Shown here in pieces: positions 1 through 8,007 of a stretch of 64,000 nt of DNA. The translations under genes were made by a program, and so were the position numbers. Source of the stretch: Stigmatella ashevillena (GTDB lineage Bacteria > Myxococcota > Myxococcia > Myxococcales > Myxococcaceae); the NCBI RefSeq assembly GCF_028368975.1, contig NZ_JAQNDM010000002.1, forward strand, positions 7,992,425-8,056,424. The letters are read 5' to 3'. Positions within the stretch are counted from its first letter, which is position 1. Each line of letters starts with the position of its first letter. The notes below the pieces were generated by a model that saw only the letters and a list, made by a program, of their open reading frames with translations, did no database searches and was not told where the DNA came from.

Positions 1-1899
1 AACCGCGTCCTCTGGCCGCTGTGCCACTACCTGCTGGACCGGATGCCGCAGCAGGACCGGGATTGGGATGCCTACGCCAAGGTCAACGAGCGCTTCGCGG
101 AGCTGGTGGCAAGCCATTACCAGCCGGGCGACACCATCTGGGTGCACGACTACCAGCTGATGCTGGTGCCGGGCTTGTTGCGCAAGCGCCTGCCCGAGGC
201 GCGCATCGGTTTCTTCCACCACATCCCGTTTCCCTCGAGCGAGATCTTCCGCACGCTGCCCCGCCGCGAGGCGCTGGTGCGGGGCCTGTTGGGCGCGGAC
301 CTCGTGGGTTTCCATACGACGAGCTACGTGCACCACTTCTCCAACACGCTGTTGCAGGTGCTGGGGTTGGAGACCGAGGTGGACCACGTCACCCACGAGG
401 GACGCACCGTGCGCCTCGGGGCCTTTCCCATGGGCATCGATGCGGCGTCCTTCGAGCGTCTGGCCCAGGAGCAGGGCACGCTGGATGAGGTGAAAGTGCT
501 CCGGGAGCGGGCGACGGGGCAGCGGCTGCTGGTGGGCGTGGACCGGCTGGACTACACGAAGGGGATTCCCCGGAGACTGCTGGCCGTGCAGCGCCTGCTG
601 GAGCGCGAGCCCTCCTTGCGCGGGCGGGTGCGGTTCATCCAGGTGGCGGTGCCCAGCCGCACCCAGGTGGAGGACTACGCCGCCTACCGCGAGGAGGTGG
701 ACGAGCTGGTGGGCCGCATCAATGGGCTCTACGGCACCATTCACAATGTCCCGGTGCACTACCTCTACCGCTCCCTCAACGAGCGGCAGCTGACGGCGCT
801 GTACCGGGGGGCGGATGTGATGTTGGTGACGCCCATCCGGGACGGGATGAACCTGGTGGCCAAGGAGTTTTGCGCGGCGAGGCCAGACGAAGATGGGGTG
901 CTGCTCCTGAGCGAGTTTGCTGGCGCCGCCAACGAGCTGTGCGAGGCCACGTCCGTCAATCCTTATGACGTGGAGGGAATGACGGACGCCATCCTGAAGG
1001 CCCTGGAAATGCCCGCCACGGAGCGCCAGCAGCGCATGCGTGCCCTTCGCGCGAGGGTGAAGGCGCACGACGTGCATTGGTGGGTGGGCCGCTTCCTGGA
1101 CACGCTTCAGTCCATCCCTGCCCCGGCCAAACAGCCGGGACCCTCGGCGGCCAAGGACATCATGGCCCGCCTGAAGGCCGCCGGGCGGCGGGTCTTGCTG
1201 CTCGACTATGACGGGACGCTCGTGGGGTATGCCGCCCGGCCGGAGCTGGCTTCCCCCGATCCCGAGTTGAAGTCACTGCTGAAGCGGGTCGCGGCCTTGC
1301 CCCACACCACCGTTCATATCGTCAGCGGGCGGGCCAAGGAGACGCTGGAGGCCTGGCTGGGAGACTTGCCGGTGGGGCTGCACGCCGAGCATGGGCTCTG
1401 GTCCCATCCCAAGCCGGGGGGGGAGTGGAAGATGCTGGAGGGGGTGTCCCCCGAGTGGAAGGCGCGGGCGCGTCCGCTGCTGGATTCCTTCACCGCGCGC
1501 ATTCCGGGCTCCTTCGTGGAGGAGAAGACCGCGTCGCTGGCGTGGCACTACCGGCAAGTGGACGCCGGCTATGGCGCCTCCCAGGCCCGAGAGCTGCGGC
1601 TGAAGCTGATCGAGCTCTTTGCCCAGGGGCCATTGGAAGTGCTGCCCGGGGACAAAGTGGTGGAGGTCCGTCCCCAGGGGGCACACAAGGGCCGTGTGGT
1701 GACCCAGGTCATGGAAGCATTGGGACCGGGAGTCCTGGTGGCGGCCTTCGGAGATGATCGCACGGATGAGGATCTGTTCGGCGCGGTTCCCGAGGATGGG
1801 ATTGCCGTCCACGCGGGCGGACGGCCCACCCGCGCGGCTTACCGGGTGTCCGGGCCGGAGGAGGTGAGGCGGATCCTCGCTTCGTTGCTGGAGACGTGA
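1..1899 (+). CDS. Bifunctional trehalose-6-phosphate synthase/phosphatase (5' truncated by window)
   Basis: Makes trehalose-6-phosphate from UDP-glucose and glucose-6-phosphate, then dephosphorylates it to trehalose, a cytoplasmic compatible solute. The frame is open from base 1, so the N-terminus lies outside the window; 632 codons are visible. The first ~370 residues are a GT20 (OtsA-like) domain with the motifs [31 protein letters not shown] and [11 protein letters not shown]. The last ~250 residues are an HAD phosphatase (OtsB-like) domain with the nucleophile motif LLLDYDGTL and the terminal metal-binding motif [10 protein letters not shown]. Both halves look intact, and the fusion is a common arrangement. 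The next gene is on the opposite strand and converges 27 bp away. Confidence 0.95.
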   Translation, partial: NRVLWPLCHYLLDRMPQQDRDWDAYAKVNERFAELVASHYQPGDTIWVHDYQLMLVPGLLRKRLPEARIGFFHHIPFPSSEIFRTLPRREALVRGLLGADLVGFHTTSYVHHFSNTLLQVLGLETEVDHVTHEGRTVRLGAFPMGIDAASFERLAQEQGTLDEVKVLRERATGQRLLVGVDRLDYTKGIPRRLLAVQRLLEREPSLRGRVRFIQVAVPSRTQVEDYAAYREEVDELVGRINGLYGTIHNVPVHYLYRSLNERQLTALYRGADVMLVTPIRDGMNLVAKEFCAARPDEDGVLLLSEFAGAANELCEATSVNPYDVEGMTDAILKALEMPATERQQRMRALRARVKAHDVHWWVGRFLDTLQSIPAPAKQPGPSAAKDIMARLKAAGRRVLLLDYDGTLVGYAARPELASPDPELKSLLKRVAALPHTTVHIVSGRAKETLEAWLGDLPVGLHAEHGLWSHPKPGGEWKMLEGVSPEWKARARPLLDSFTARIPGSFVEEKTASLAWHYRQVDAGYGASQARELRLKLIELFAQGPLEVLPGDKVVEVRPQGAHKGRVVTQVMEALGPGVLVAAFGDDRTDEDLFGAVPEDGIAVHAGGRPTRAAYRVSGPEEVRRILASLLET

Positions 1900-1926
1900 A
1901 GCGGAATCCGTAGGGACGTGGGCCCG

Positions 1927-2712
1927 TCACCGCGTGGCATCGAACAGCGCCAAGGTGCTAGGGGGAATGTCCTCCAGCGCGGCGATGAGTGGCATGGAGA
2001 AGCGGCGGAAACCCGCGTCGTAGAGGGGTTCCGCGATGAAGCGAGCGCCCATTTTGCGGGCGAAGAGAGACAGCGTCCGGGGCATGCGGAGCCCCGCGAG
2101 TTGCCCTTGCTGGGCGAGTGCCCGCTGCGTGGGGGTGTAGTGGGGCGCGCTCGGCACTTCCGGCAGCGGAGAGGGTTTGTGGGCCTGGACCTGCCAGCGC
2201 TGGCTCACCAGCCCTTGATGTCTCGCGAGCTGGAAGGCGAGCCGCGCGTCCTCCGCGGAATCCGTCTCGGTATTGGCGGAGGCGATCCAATGGGTGACCC
2301 CTCGGCGCCGACTCTCCCGGTAGAGCCCGGCCTGCAAATGCACGAGCACCTCGGAGTGACGCCATTCCCGGAGAACGCAGTACCGCGTGGTCTCCGCGAA
2401 TACGAGGCCCGGCCCTTCCACGCCTGACAAATCCAACTTCTGCTCCAGATCGATGCCCAGACGCCCATTCGTGGCGTGTGCCACCTCGGCGTTGGGCAGC
2501 AGAAGCCGCGAGGTGGCCACCGGCACGTCGCCCGCATAGACGATGAGGTGCACGGTGGTCTCCAGGGTGTCGAAGCAGTTCACCTCGCGCGGGGCTTGCG
2601 GAGGAGGACCCGGGAGCAGGCCCAGTTCCGAGCCGAAAACGGAGAAACGGATTCGCAGGGCATCGTCCAGTTGGCTCAGGGTGGTGGCGACACGGCAGCA
2701 CAGGGCCTTCAT
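1927..2712 (-). CDS. FeeM-like N-acyl amino acid synthase / GNAT-fold acyltransferase
   Basis: 261-residue protein resembling the GNAT-fold acyltransferases related to LuxI autoinducer synthases and FeeM N-acyl amino acid synthases, which transfer an acyl chain from acyl-ACP to an amine. Visible family features are an N-terminal RFSVFGSELG segment, a FDTLETTVHLIVY strand, the VATSRLLLPN motif and the central FAETTRYCV strand. The acyl acceptor and product cannot be read from sequence. The start at 2712 is chosen because AAGGAG lies six bases upstream; a longer open frame to 3192 lacks such support. The gene is divergent from the sigma-factor operon across 320 bp. An alternative is a GNAT enzyme of unrelated specificity. 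Confidence 0.6.
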   Translation of the reverse strand: MKALCCRVATTLSQLDDALRIRFSVFGSELGLLPGPPPQAPREVNCFDTLETTVHLIVYAGDVPVATSRLLLPNAEVAHATNGRLGIDLEQKLDLSGVEGPGLVFAETTRYCVLREWRHSEVLVHLQAGLYRESRRRGVTHWIASANTETDSAEDARLAFQLARHQGLVSQRWQVQAHKPSPLPEVPSAPHYTPTQRALAQQGQLAGLRMPRTLSLFARKMGARFIAEPLYDAGFRRFSMPLIAALEDIPPSTLALFDATR

Positions 2713-2908
2713 GGCTCTCCTTACAGGACATGAGAGAGGGTGGGTGGAGGGCGGCGAGGACAATCCCTTTGCAGGGCTCAGCCCGTCCGCGGTGAGTCCT
2801 GAATTCCTTCTCCACCGGCGATCCGAGTTCGACACGCCAGGGCTTCCCTGCCGCATCTCATTCAGGCCCCCTGGGCCATACCCCCAAAGGGGTACAGCCT
2901 TTCGGCCT

Positions 2909-2922
2909 GGTTGGCGCCAACC
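2909..2922. promoter_or_regulatory. Perfect 14-bp palindrome in divergent intergenic region
   Basis: GGTTGGCGCCAACC is a perfect inverted repeat in the 320-bp gap between the FeeM-like gene and the sigma-factor operon. Position and symmetry suit an operator for either gene. The rest of the gap (2713-3032) shows no coding signal. No known consensus is claimed. Confidence 0.35.
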
Positions 2923-3032
2923 TGTTGAGTGAGGGCGCAGCAACCCGTTTGTCGCACTCCACGCTGCGGCGCCGAAGGGAGAGGCTAGACGCCATGAGCC
3001 AAAGGGCGAGAGAATCTCAGCGAGGAGGGGGG

Positions 3033-3653
3033 ATGGGTTATCCACGAGTGGATGAGGCGGGTCTGCACGAGAGAGTCCTCCAAGGAGACCCAGTCGCTCC
3101 TGTCGATGTCTTCCAGACCTACATGGAGCAAATCCTGAAGATCCTGATTCAGGAGCGGGGCTGTGACTTGGATGTGGCCCACGATTCCGCAATCGATGCG
3201 GTGATGTCGTACCTGGGCGAGCCCGGCCGGTACGATCCCAAGAAAGGGCGGCTCTCCACCTATCTCATTCAGGTCGCCAAGAACCGGGCGTCGGACCGGC
3301 ACCGTGCCGCGACCGCTCAGGCCCGACGCGACCAGGACTACGCCAAGGTCTTCACGCTTCAACAAAAGCCTCCAAAGGAGGCCATGGAAGACGCCGTGGA
3401 GGCCAGGCGCCTTCTCCACATCGTCCAAAAGCTCCTGAAAAGAGAGAAAGACAAGATCACCCTGGAGCACTACCTCCAGGATGAGCGCTCGACCGAGGTG
3501 CTGGCGGAGGCGTTAGGGCTGAAGAACCTGACCCCCGAGGAGCAGAAGCGCGAGGTGAAACGCCACAAGGATCGCCTCATGAAGTTCCTGGAGCGCTTCG
3601 GAAAGGATGAGGACGAGTTACTGGAGCGCCTCGGAAAGGATGAGGACGAATGA
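3033..3653 (+). CDS. ECF-like RNA polymerase sigma factor
   Basis: 206-residue sigma-70-family protein. Region 2 is visible around YDPKKGRLSTYLIQVAKNRASDRHR (in pieces: GRLSTYLIQVAKN, ASDRHR), the core-binding and -10 recognition region. A helical C-terminal part (LAEALGLKNLTPEEQKREV) fits a region-4-like helix-turn-helix. The start at 3033 has AGGAGG four bases upstream; 2994 is an alternative adding 13 residues. The C-terminus holds an imperfect 33-bp duplication giving two GKDEDE-ending repeats, so it is very acidic. It is the first gene of an operon and overlaps the next gene by ATGA. Inferred role: it transcribes its own operon or a damage/stress regulon. No anti-sigma gene of known type is adjacent. 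Confidence 0.75.
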   Translation: MGYPRVDEAGLHERVLQGDPVAPVDVFQTYMEQILKILIQERGCDLDVAHDSAIDAVMSYLGEPGRYDPKKGRLSTYLIQVAKNRASDRHRAATAQARRDQDYAKVFTLQQKPPKEAMEDAVEARRLLHIVQKLLKREKDKITLEHYLQDERSTEVLAEALGLKNLTPEEQKREVKRHKDRLMKFLERFGKDEDELLERLGKDEDE

Positions 3654-4027
3654 CGCCCCCGGTATGGCTGAAGATCGCGGCCCAGCGCAGTGGGCAGCAG
3701 GCAGGGACCCTCGGTCACACGTTGGCGCGGTACCAGGAAATGGAGGAGCGGTCTACGGAGGCACTGGCTGCGGAGCTGGACTGCACGCCGGAGACGCTGC
3801 AATGGCTGTCGCTCTGCCGCAACCCCAGTGAAGACCGGTTTGCCGAGCACCTGTTCGAGATCTCGAAACGGTTCGCGGTGGATTCGCAGAAGCTCGCCGC
3901 GGTGATCCGCCGGGTGGAGGTGATGAAAGCGCTTTCCGAGGGAAGCCAGGATGCTGACCAGCCGGATGGAAACGCCATGTTGCTCGCGGCCCGGGATCGC
4001 CTGCGCGACGACGAGGGGAAATCATGA
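3650..4027 (+). CDS. Small helical protein, possibly helix-turn-helix, in HerA operon
   Basis: 125-residue cytoplasmic protein with no family I can name. It starts on an ATGA overlap with the sigma-factor stop and ends on an ATGA overlap with the ImmA/IrrE gene, so it is translationally coupled on both sides. The middle (ALAAELDCTPETLQWLSL followed by ISKRFAVDSQKLAAVIRR) reads as several short helices that could form a DNA-binding bundle. ImmA/IrrE proteases usually act on an adjacent helix-turn-helix repressor, so this gene occupies the expected substrate position. That role is inference; the sequence alone does not show it. Confidence 0.6.
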   Translation: MTPPVWLKIAAQRSGQQAGTLGHTLARYQEMEERSTEALAAELDCTPETLQWLSLCRNPSEDRFAEHLFEISKRFAVDSQKLAAVIRRVEVMKALSEGSQDADQPDGNAMLLAARDRLRDDEGKS

Positions 4028-4752
4028 GCGGCTCGTGGCTGGAAGAAGCCATGGATGCCAGCGGCCTGTCTCTGCCTCCCTCCTTTCCCCGGGATTTGGC
4101 AGCAGAAGTGGCTGTGACGTTGCCGATCAGTGTGGTGTTGCTGGAGAACCTCTCGCCCGAGCGGATACAAAAGTGGCTTTTCCGGCGTGGAGTGCACGTC
4201 GAGGTATCCACCCTGGAGCGATCCATGCATGGGTGCCCCGTGGTCAAGAAGGGCCATGGCTTTATTTTCTTGGAGGCTGCTGACGCGGCGGACGAGCAGC
4301 GGTTCTCCTTGGCTCATGAAGTGGCTCACTTCATTCTCGATTACCTATTGCCTCGGAACCGGGCTTTGGCTGCATTCGATGAACGGATCAGCCCCGTGCT
4401 GGATGGGAACCGTTCCGTCTCGGACGAAGACTTCCTGGTCTCTTTCTTGGAACGAATTCCCCTGGGAACCCGGGGCAAGCTCATGGACCGTGATGGCTCT
4501 GGAGCCATCGGTCTTGGCAAGATCGAGGAAGCCGAGAAGCGAGCGGATCGCTTGGCTTTCGAAATCCTCGCGCCTGCGGCAATCGCACTTTCGGTGCTGA
4601 AAGAGGCTCCCCTGGAAAAGGCGAGCAGCTCGTTGGCGTCTGGATTTGGCCTCCCGCCTCACAAGGCTCAGGAGTACGCAGAGGTCTTGCTGGGCTCTAA
4701 GCGTTTCTCCATTCGGGATCTTTTTGGAGTGGAACCAGATGACCATGATTGA
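4024..4752 (+). CDS. ImmA/IrrE-family metallo-endopeptidase
   Basis: 242-residue zinc-dependent peptidase of the ImmA/IrrE (COG2856) family. The zinc-binding motif HEVAH lies at residues 98-102 inside SLAHEVAHFILDY, preceded by a beta strand (GHGFIFLEAA) as in the family. A second conserved element, EKRADRLAFEILAP near residue 180, supplies the third zinc-ligand region. Known members cleave helix-turn-helix repressors (ImmR of ICEBs1, DdrO of Deinococcus) after DNA damage or cell signals. The start overlaps the preceding gene by ATGA and the 3' end overlaps the next gene by 14 bp. The placement suggests proteolytic switching of this operon. Confidence 0.85.
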   Translation: MSGSWLEEAMDASGLSLPPSFPRDLAAEVAVTLPISVVLLENLSPERIQKWLFRRGVHVEVSTLERSMHGCPVVKKGHGFIFLEAADAADEQRFSLAHEVAHFILDYLLPRNRALAAFDERISPVLDGNRSVSDEDFLVSFLERIPLGTRGKLMDRDGSGAIGLGKIEEAEKRADRLAFEILAPAAIALSVLKEAPLEKASSSLASGFGLPPHKAQEYAEVLLGSKRFSIRDLFGVEPDDHD

Positions 4753-5917
4753 TGATGCTCTTCCAAACGGAGGATACATCGGAAACGATGATTTTCTGAA
4801 CGCTTTTGGAGAGCGGCTCTCAGACATCATTGATTTCGACACCTGGGATGATGGGGTCGATGCAGCGAATTCCGTAGAGCGCTTCAGGGGCGCGATCGCC
4901 GAGGCCGTCCGGGAGGAAGATCTGCGGAGGGCCGTGATCCGCAGAAGGCTCTTGGCCAGGCTGAGCAATCGTCCCAACCTGCCGAAAGAGGCAGGTGTCT
5001 ACAGGGTGAGTCCCGAGGAGATGACCATCGTTCACGAGGGACTTCTTTTCCCAGGCCATGTCGAGGCCGTATATGGCACGTCCGTCGCCTACGACAGCTT
5101 GCCCATCGGTATCACCCAGATTGGTGTGGCCGTCGTGGGATACGGAGGCACCTCGGGAACGTTTTCTCAGCGCCTCTTTCACAGGGATATCTCGTCCAAG
5201 CGGACGAACGCCGTCGAGGAGGCTCTGGCGGTTCTCCATATGCGGCAGGAGCGTTCCGACGGCGCTGACAATCTGCCCTATCTGGCCCGTCGCGGCATCA
5301 AGTCCTACGCCGAGCGGGCCATCCTCCTCGACAAATCGGAGGCGGAGTGGCGCATCGGTCATGGCAACCCGTGCTCTCGTGAGCTGCTCACAGGGGTGGG
5401 ATATATGGGCCTGCTGGAGGCATCGCTTCATGTGCTCCGACAGCTCATCCAGAAGCATCAGAAGTTTGTCTTTGTCCCTGATTCGTTGGAGCAGAGGGGA
5501 TACCTGACCATCGGGAATGCGCTGAAAGCAGGCGAGTACGCCATCCTCACAACGCTGGAGGCGGACAGCCTCCATGTCGTCAAGGGATGGAAGTATGGGG
5601 GCCAATTCCAGAAGTTGGCTCTTGAGTTCGTGGCAGAGTGCTGTCCAGACATTCTCGTGGGGCTTTTCCGGGTCTCAGAGCACGCTCAGCCCTGTCTGTT
5701 TTATGCGCACCGGCGGCACGTTCACATGGCGGCGCGTGTGGCGTTGGCTGACAGCATCCTCCGGCCCGAGCGGGGCTTTCCCATGCTCCTCGACGTTGCG
5801 GATGTAGCGTGCAGGGGCGCGTTCAGCTCAGAGGGATTCCTGGGCATGGTTCACGACGCCTATACCCAATCAGGGGCAAAACTTCAGTATTTCGGCGAGC
5901 GCGAGACGCGCAGGTAA
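4739..5917 (+). CDS. NurA-like protein, partner of HerA ATPase
   Basis: 392-residue protein directly upstream of the HerA gene, where NurA nucleases are typically encoded. The C-terminal third (lfYAHRRHVHMAARVALADS, then ERGFPMLLDVADVACR) resembles the conserved end of NurA-type proteins found beside HerA. The mid-N-terminal block VEAVYGTSVAYDSLPIGITQ aligns by eye with the first NurA motif, but Tyr112 stands where an Asp-Gly-Ser/Thr motif would be expected; Asp119 is nearby. The start at 4739 has a GGAG nine bases upstream and overlaps the protease gene. Family knowledge: NurA is a 5'-3' nuclease that loads into the HerA ring for end resection. The assignment rests on visual similarity plus context, and activity is uncertain. 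Confidence 0.6.
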   Translation: MTMIDDALPNGGYIGNDDFLNAFGERLSDIIDFDTWDDGVDAANSVERFRGAIAEAVREEDLRRAVIRRRLLARLSNRPNLPKEAGVYRVSPEEMTIVHEGLLFPGHVEAVYGTSVAYDSLPIGITQIGVAVVGYGGTSGTFSQRLFHRDISSKRTNAVEEALAVLHMRQERSDGADNLPYLARRGIKSYAERAILLDKSEAEWRIGHGNPCSRELLTGVGYMGLLEASLHVLRQLIQKHQKFVFVPDSLEQRGYLTIGNALKAGEYAILTTLEADSLHVVKGWKYGGQFQKLALEFVAECCPDILVGLFRVSEHAQPCLFYAHRRHVHMAARVALADSILRPERGFPMLLDVADVACRGAFSSEGFLGMVHDAYTQSGAKLQYFGERETRR

Positions 5918-5933
5918 GCAGGAGACATGCGAC

Positions 5934-7967
5934 ATGGCTGATGGCAAGAATTCCCAGACATCCGGTGCGGGTGCCTTCCCGAGAGAGGCTGCCCGCCCAG
6001 CAGTGATCACGAACGGCAAGCCGCCTCAGGCCTCGGCTCCGCCTCCCGAGGTGGTCCGTCCCACTCCTTCCGATGTGCTCGATGAACTCAAGGAACTCCA
6101 AAGCCAGGCGAAGATGGCCATGAAGGACCTGGACCCCGAGCTGGAAAAGGCGGTGGGATTCACCCATTTCGATACCACGGCGAGCCACGACAACCTCATC
6201 ACTGTCTTGACGAACCGGAACGACATCCACCAATTGGCTTCTCAGACTCTCGTGCGGGTGAAGTCCCGGGAAGACAAGCGCTCCTATCTGGGGGTGGTGG
6301 TCCGAGGGCCTTTCTCAGAGCCGGATGCCATTCCGGCGAACTCCACGATGGCCATCGGCGTGGTGATCCAGGGCAAGAAGTTGGCGTACACGTTCGACTA
6401 CCATGGCCGGGCCGAGATTGAACTTCTTGGGGAAGAGAGTGGGGGAGCCCTGGTCCCTCCGCGCTACCGGCCCCGGCCCAAGAGTCCCGTCTTCCTTCTC
6501 GATGACGAAGAGAGTGCGCGGGTTCTCGGAGTGGGAGGCGACCTGTGTCTCGGACGGGTCGTGGGCTACGACCGGATGGAAGCCCGGCTCAATCCCAAGG
6601 ACAAGTCCATTCTGCCCCGACACACTGGCATCATCGGAACGACGGGAGGCGGCAAGTCCACCACCGTCGCGACCCTCATCCATCGCGCTCAGGCGGCGGG
6701 AATCGCCACCATCGTCTTTGATGTGGAGGGCGAATACACGCATGTGGATCAGCCCTCGGACCACGCGGCGATGATCGAAGGGCTCAAGCGCCGTGGGCAG
6801 AAGCCCGAGGGGGTGAAGAACCTGCACATCCACCACCTGGTGGGCCGGGAAAGCCGCAACCCTCGGCACAAGAACCTGCACGGTTTTTCACCGAGCTTCT
6901 CGAGCCTCTCGCCCTATGCGATTGCCGAGATCCTCGACATGACGGATGCCCAACAGGAGCGCTTCCTCAAGGCCTACGACGTCACGAAGCTTTTGTTGGA
7001 GGACTTTGGAATCTTTCCGAAGACGCCGGAGGACCGGCAGCGGGTGCTGGACGTCGATGAACTCTCGACGGGCTATCCGCGGATGACCATTCAACATGTC
7101 CTGGATGTGGTGAGCGCCTACATCTACAGCCTCAGCGATGAGGGCAGGGCCGAGGCGAAACCCAAGCCCCGGGCCGCCTCTCGCAAGCGGAGCCCTCCGG
7201 GAGAGGATGCCGAGCTGGAAGAGGAACTCGATGAATCCCCCGCGCCGGTGGTGGCCCATGGCCCGGTGTTGTACAGCGAGTTCCGGAGCAATCCCGGCCG
7301 CGTCATGGGCCGCGTGCGGGCCCAGAGCAGCAAGGCGGAGATCAGCTGGAAGGCCCTGTCGGGCAAGCTGCAACGCTTGAGACGTCTCAACATCTTCGAC
7401 GTCGGCGCCTCCTCTCGAATGAAGCCCGAGGAGATGCTCACCCCCGGGCGGGTGTCCGTGATTGATCTCTCGGATACGGACTCCCCGCAGATCAACAACC
7501 TTGTCATCGCCGACATCCTCCGGGGTCTCCAAGAGACCCAGGAGGAGCGCTACCAGAAAGCGAACACCCAGGGGCAGCCCGTGACGCCCGTCCTCATCAT
7601 CATCGAGGAGGCGCACGAGTTCTTGTCGGCCAGCCGCATCTCCCAGATGCCCGTGTTGTTCGAGCAGGTGGCTCGGATCGCCAAGCGCGGCCGGAAGCGG
7701 TGGCTGGGGCTGGTCTTCGTTACGCAGCTCCCCCAGCACTTGCCGGATGAGGTTCTGGGGCTGCTCAACAATTTTATTATCCACAAAATAACAGACAGCT
7801 CGGTCATCTCCCGGCTGCAACGGAGCGTGGGAAGCATCGACGAAAGCCTCTGGGAGCGCGTTTCCCGGCTTGCGCCGGGTCAGGCACTTGTTTCGTTCAG
7901 CAACTTTACCCGGCCCCTCATGGTGGCGGTGGACCCTGCCCCCGTGAAGCGGTTGCTCGTGGACTGA
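5934..7967 (+). CDS. HerA-like hexameric DNA-translocating ATPase
   Basis: 677-residue HerA/FtsK-clade P-loop ATPase. The N-terminus (to ~residue 60) is Pro/Ala-rich and probably disordered, followed by a HAS-type barrel region. Walker A GTTGGGKST is near residues 235-243, followed by the IVFDVEGEYTH strand typical of HerA. Walker B VLIIIEEAHEFL is near 552-563. The C-terminal sensor region LGLVFVTQLPQHLPDEVL and the closing HKITDSSVISRLQ block are classical HerA. An acidic insert (~400-430, GEDAELEEELDE) breaks the ATPase core. HerA rings pump DNA and power partner nucleases (NurA, SIR2 or other effectors). It is the last gene of the five-gene set, 16 bp after the NurA-like gene. Confidence 0.88.
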   Translation: MADGKNSQTSGAGAFPREAARPAVITNGKPPQASAPPPEVVRPTPSDVLDELKELQSQAKMAMKDLDPELEKAVGFTHFDTTASHDNLITVLTNRNDIHQLASQTLVRVKSREDKRSYLGVVVRGPFSEPDAIPANSTMAIGVVIQGKKLAYTFDYHGRAEIELLGEESGGALVPPRYRPRPKSPVFLLDDEESARVLGVGGDLCLGRVVGYDRMEARLNPKDKSILPRHTGIIGTTGGGKSTTVATLIHRAQAAGIATIVFDVEGEYTHVDQPSDHAAMIEGLKRRGQKPEGVKNLHIHHLVGRESRNPRHKNLHGFSPSFSSLSPYAIAEILDMTDAQQERFLKAYDVTKLLLEDFGIFPKTPEDRQRVLDVDELSTGYPRMTIQHVLDVVSAYIYSLSDEGRAEAKPKPRAASRKRSPPGEDAELEEELDESPAPVVAHGPVLYSEFRSNPGRVMGRVRAQSSKAEISWKALSGKLQRLRRLNIFDVGASSRMKPEEMLTPGRVSVIDLSDTDSPQINNLVIADILRGLQETQEERYQKANTQGQPVTPVLIIIEEAHEFLSASRISQMPVLFEQVARIAKRGRKRWLGLVFVTQLPQHLPDEVLGLLNNFIIHKITDSSVISRLQRSVGSIDESLWERVSRLAPGQALVSFSNFTRPLMVAVDPAPVKRLLVD

Positions 7968-8007
7968 GGAACGATTACTCCTGCGGCCCAAGGAGAGCGT
8001 TCCAACA

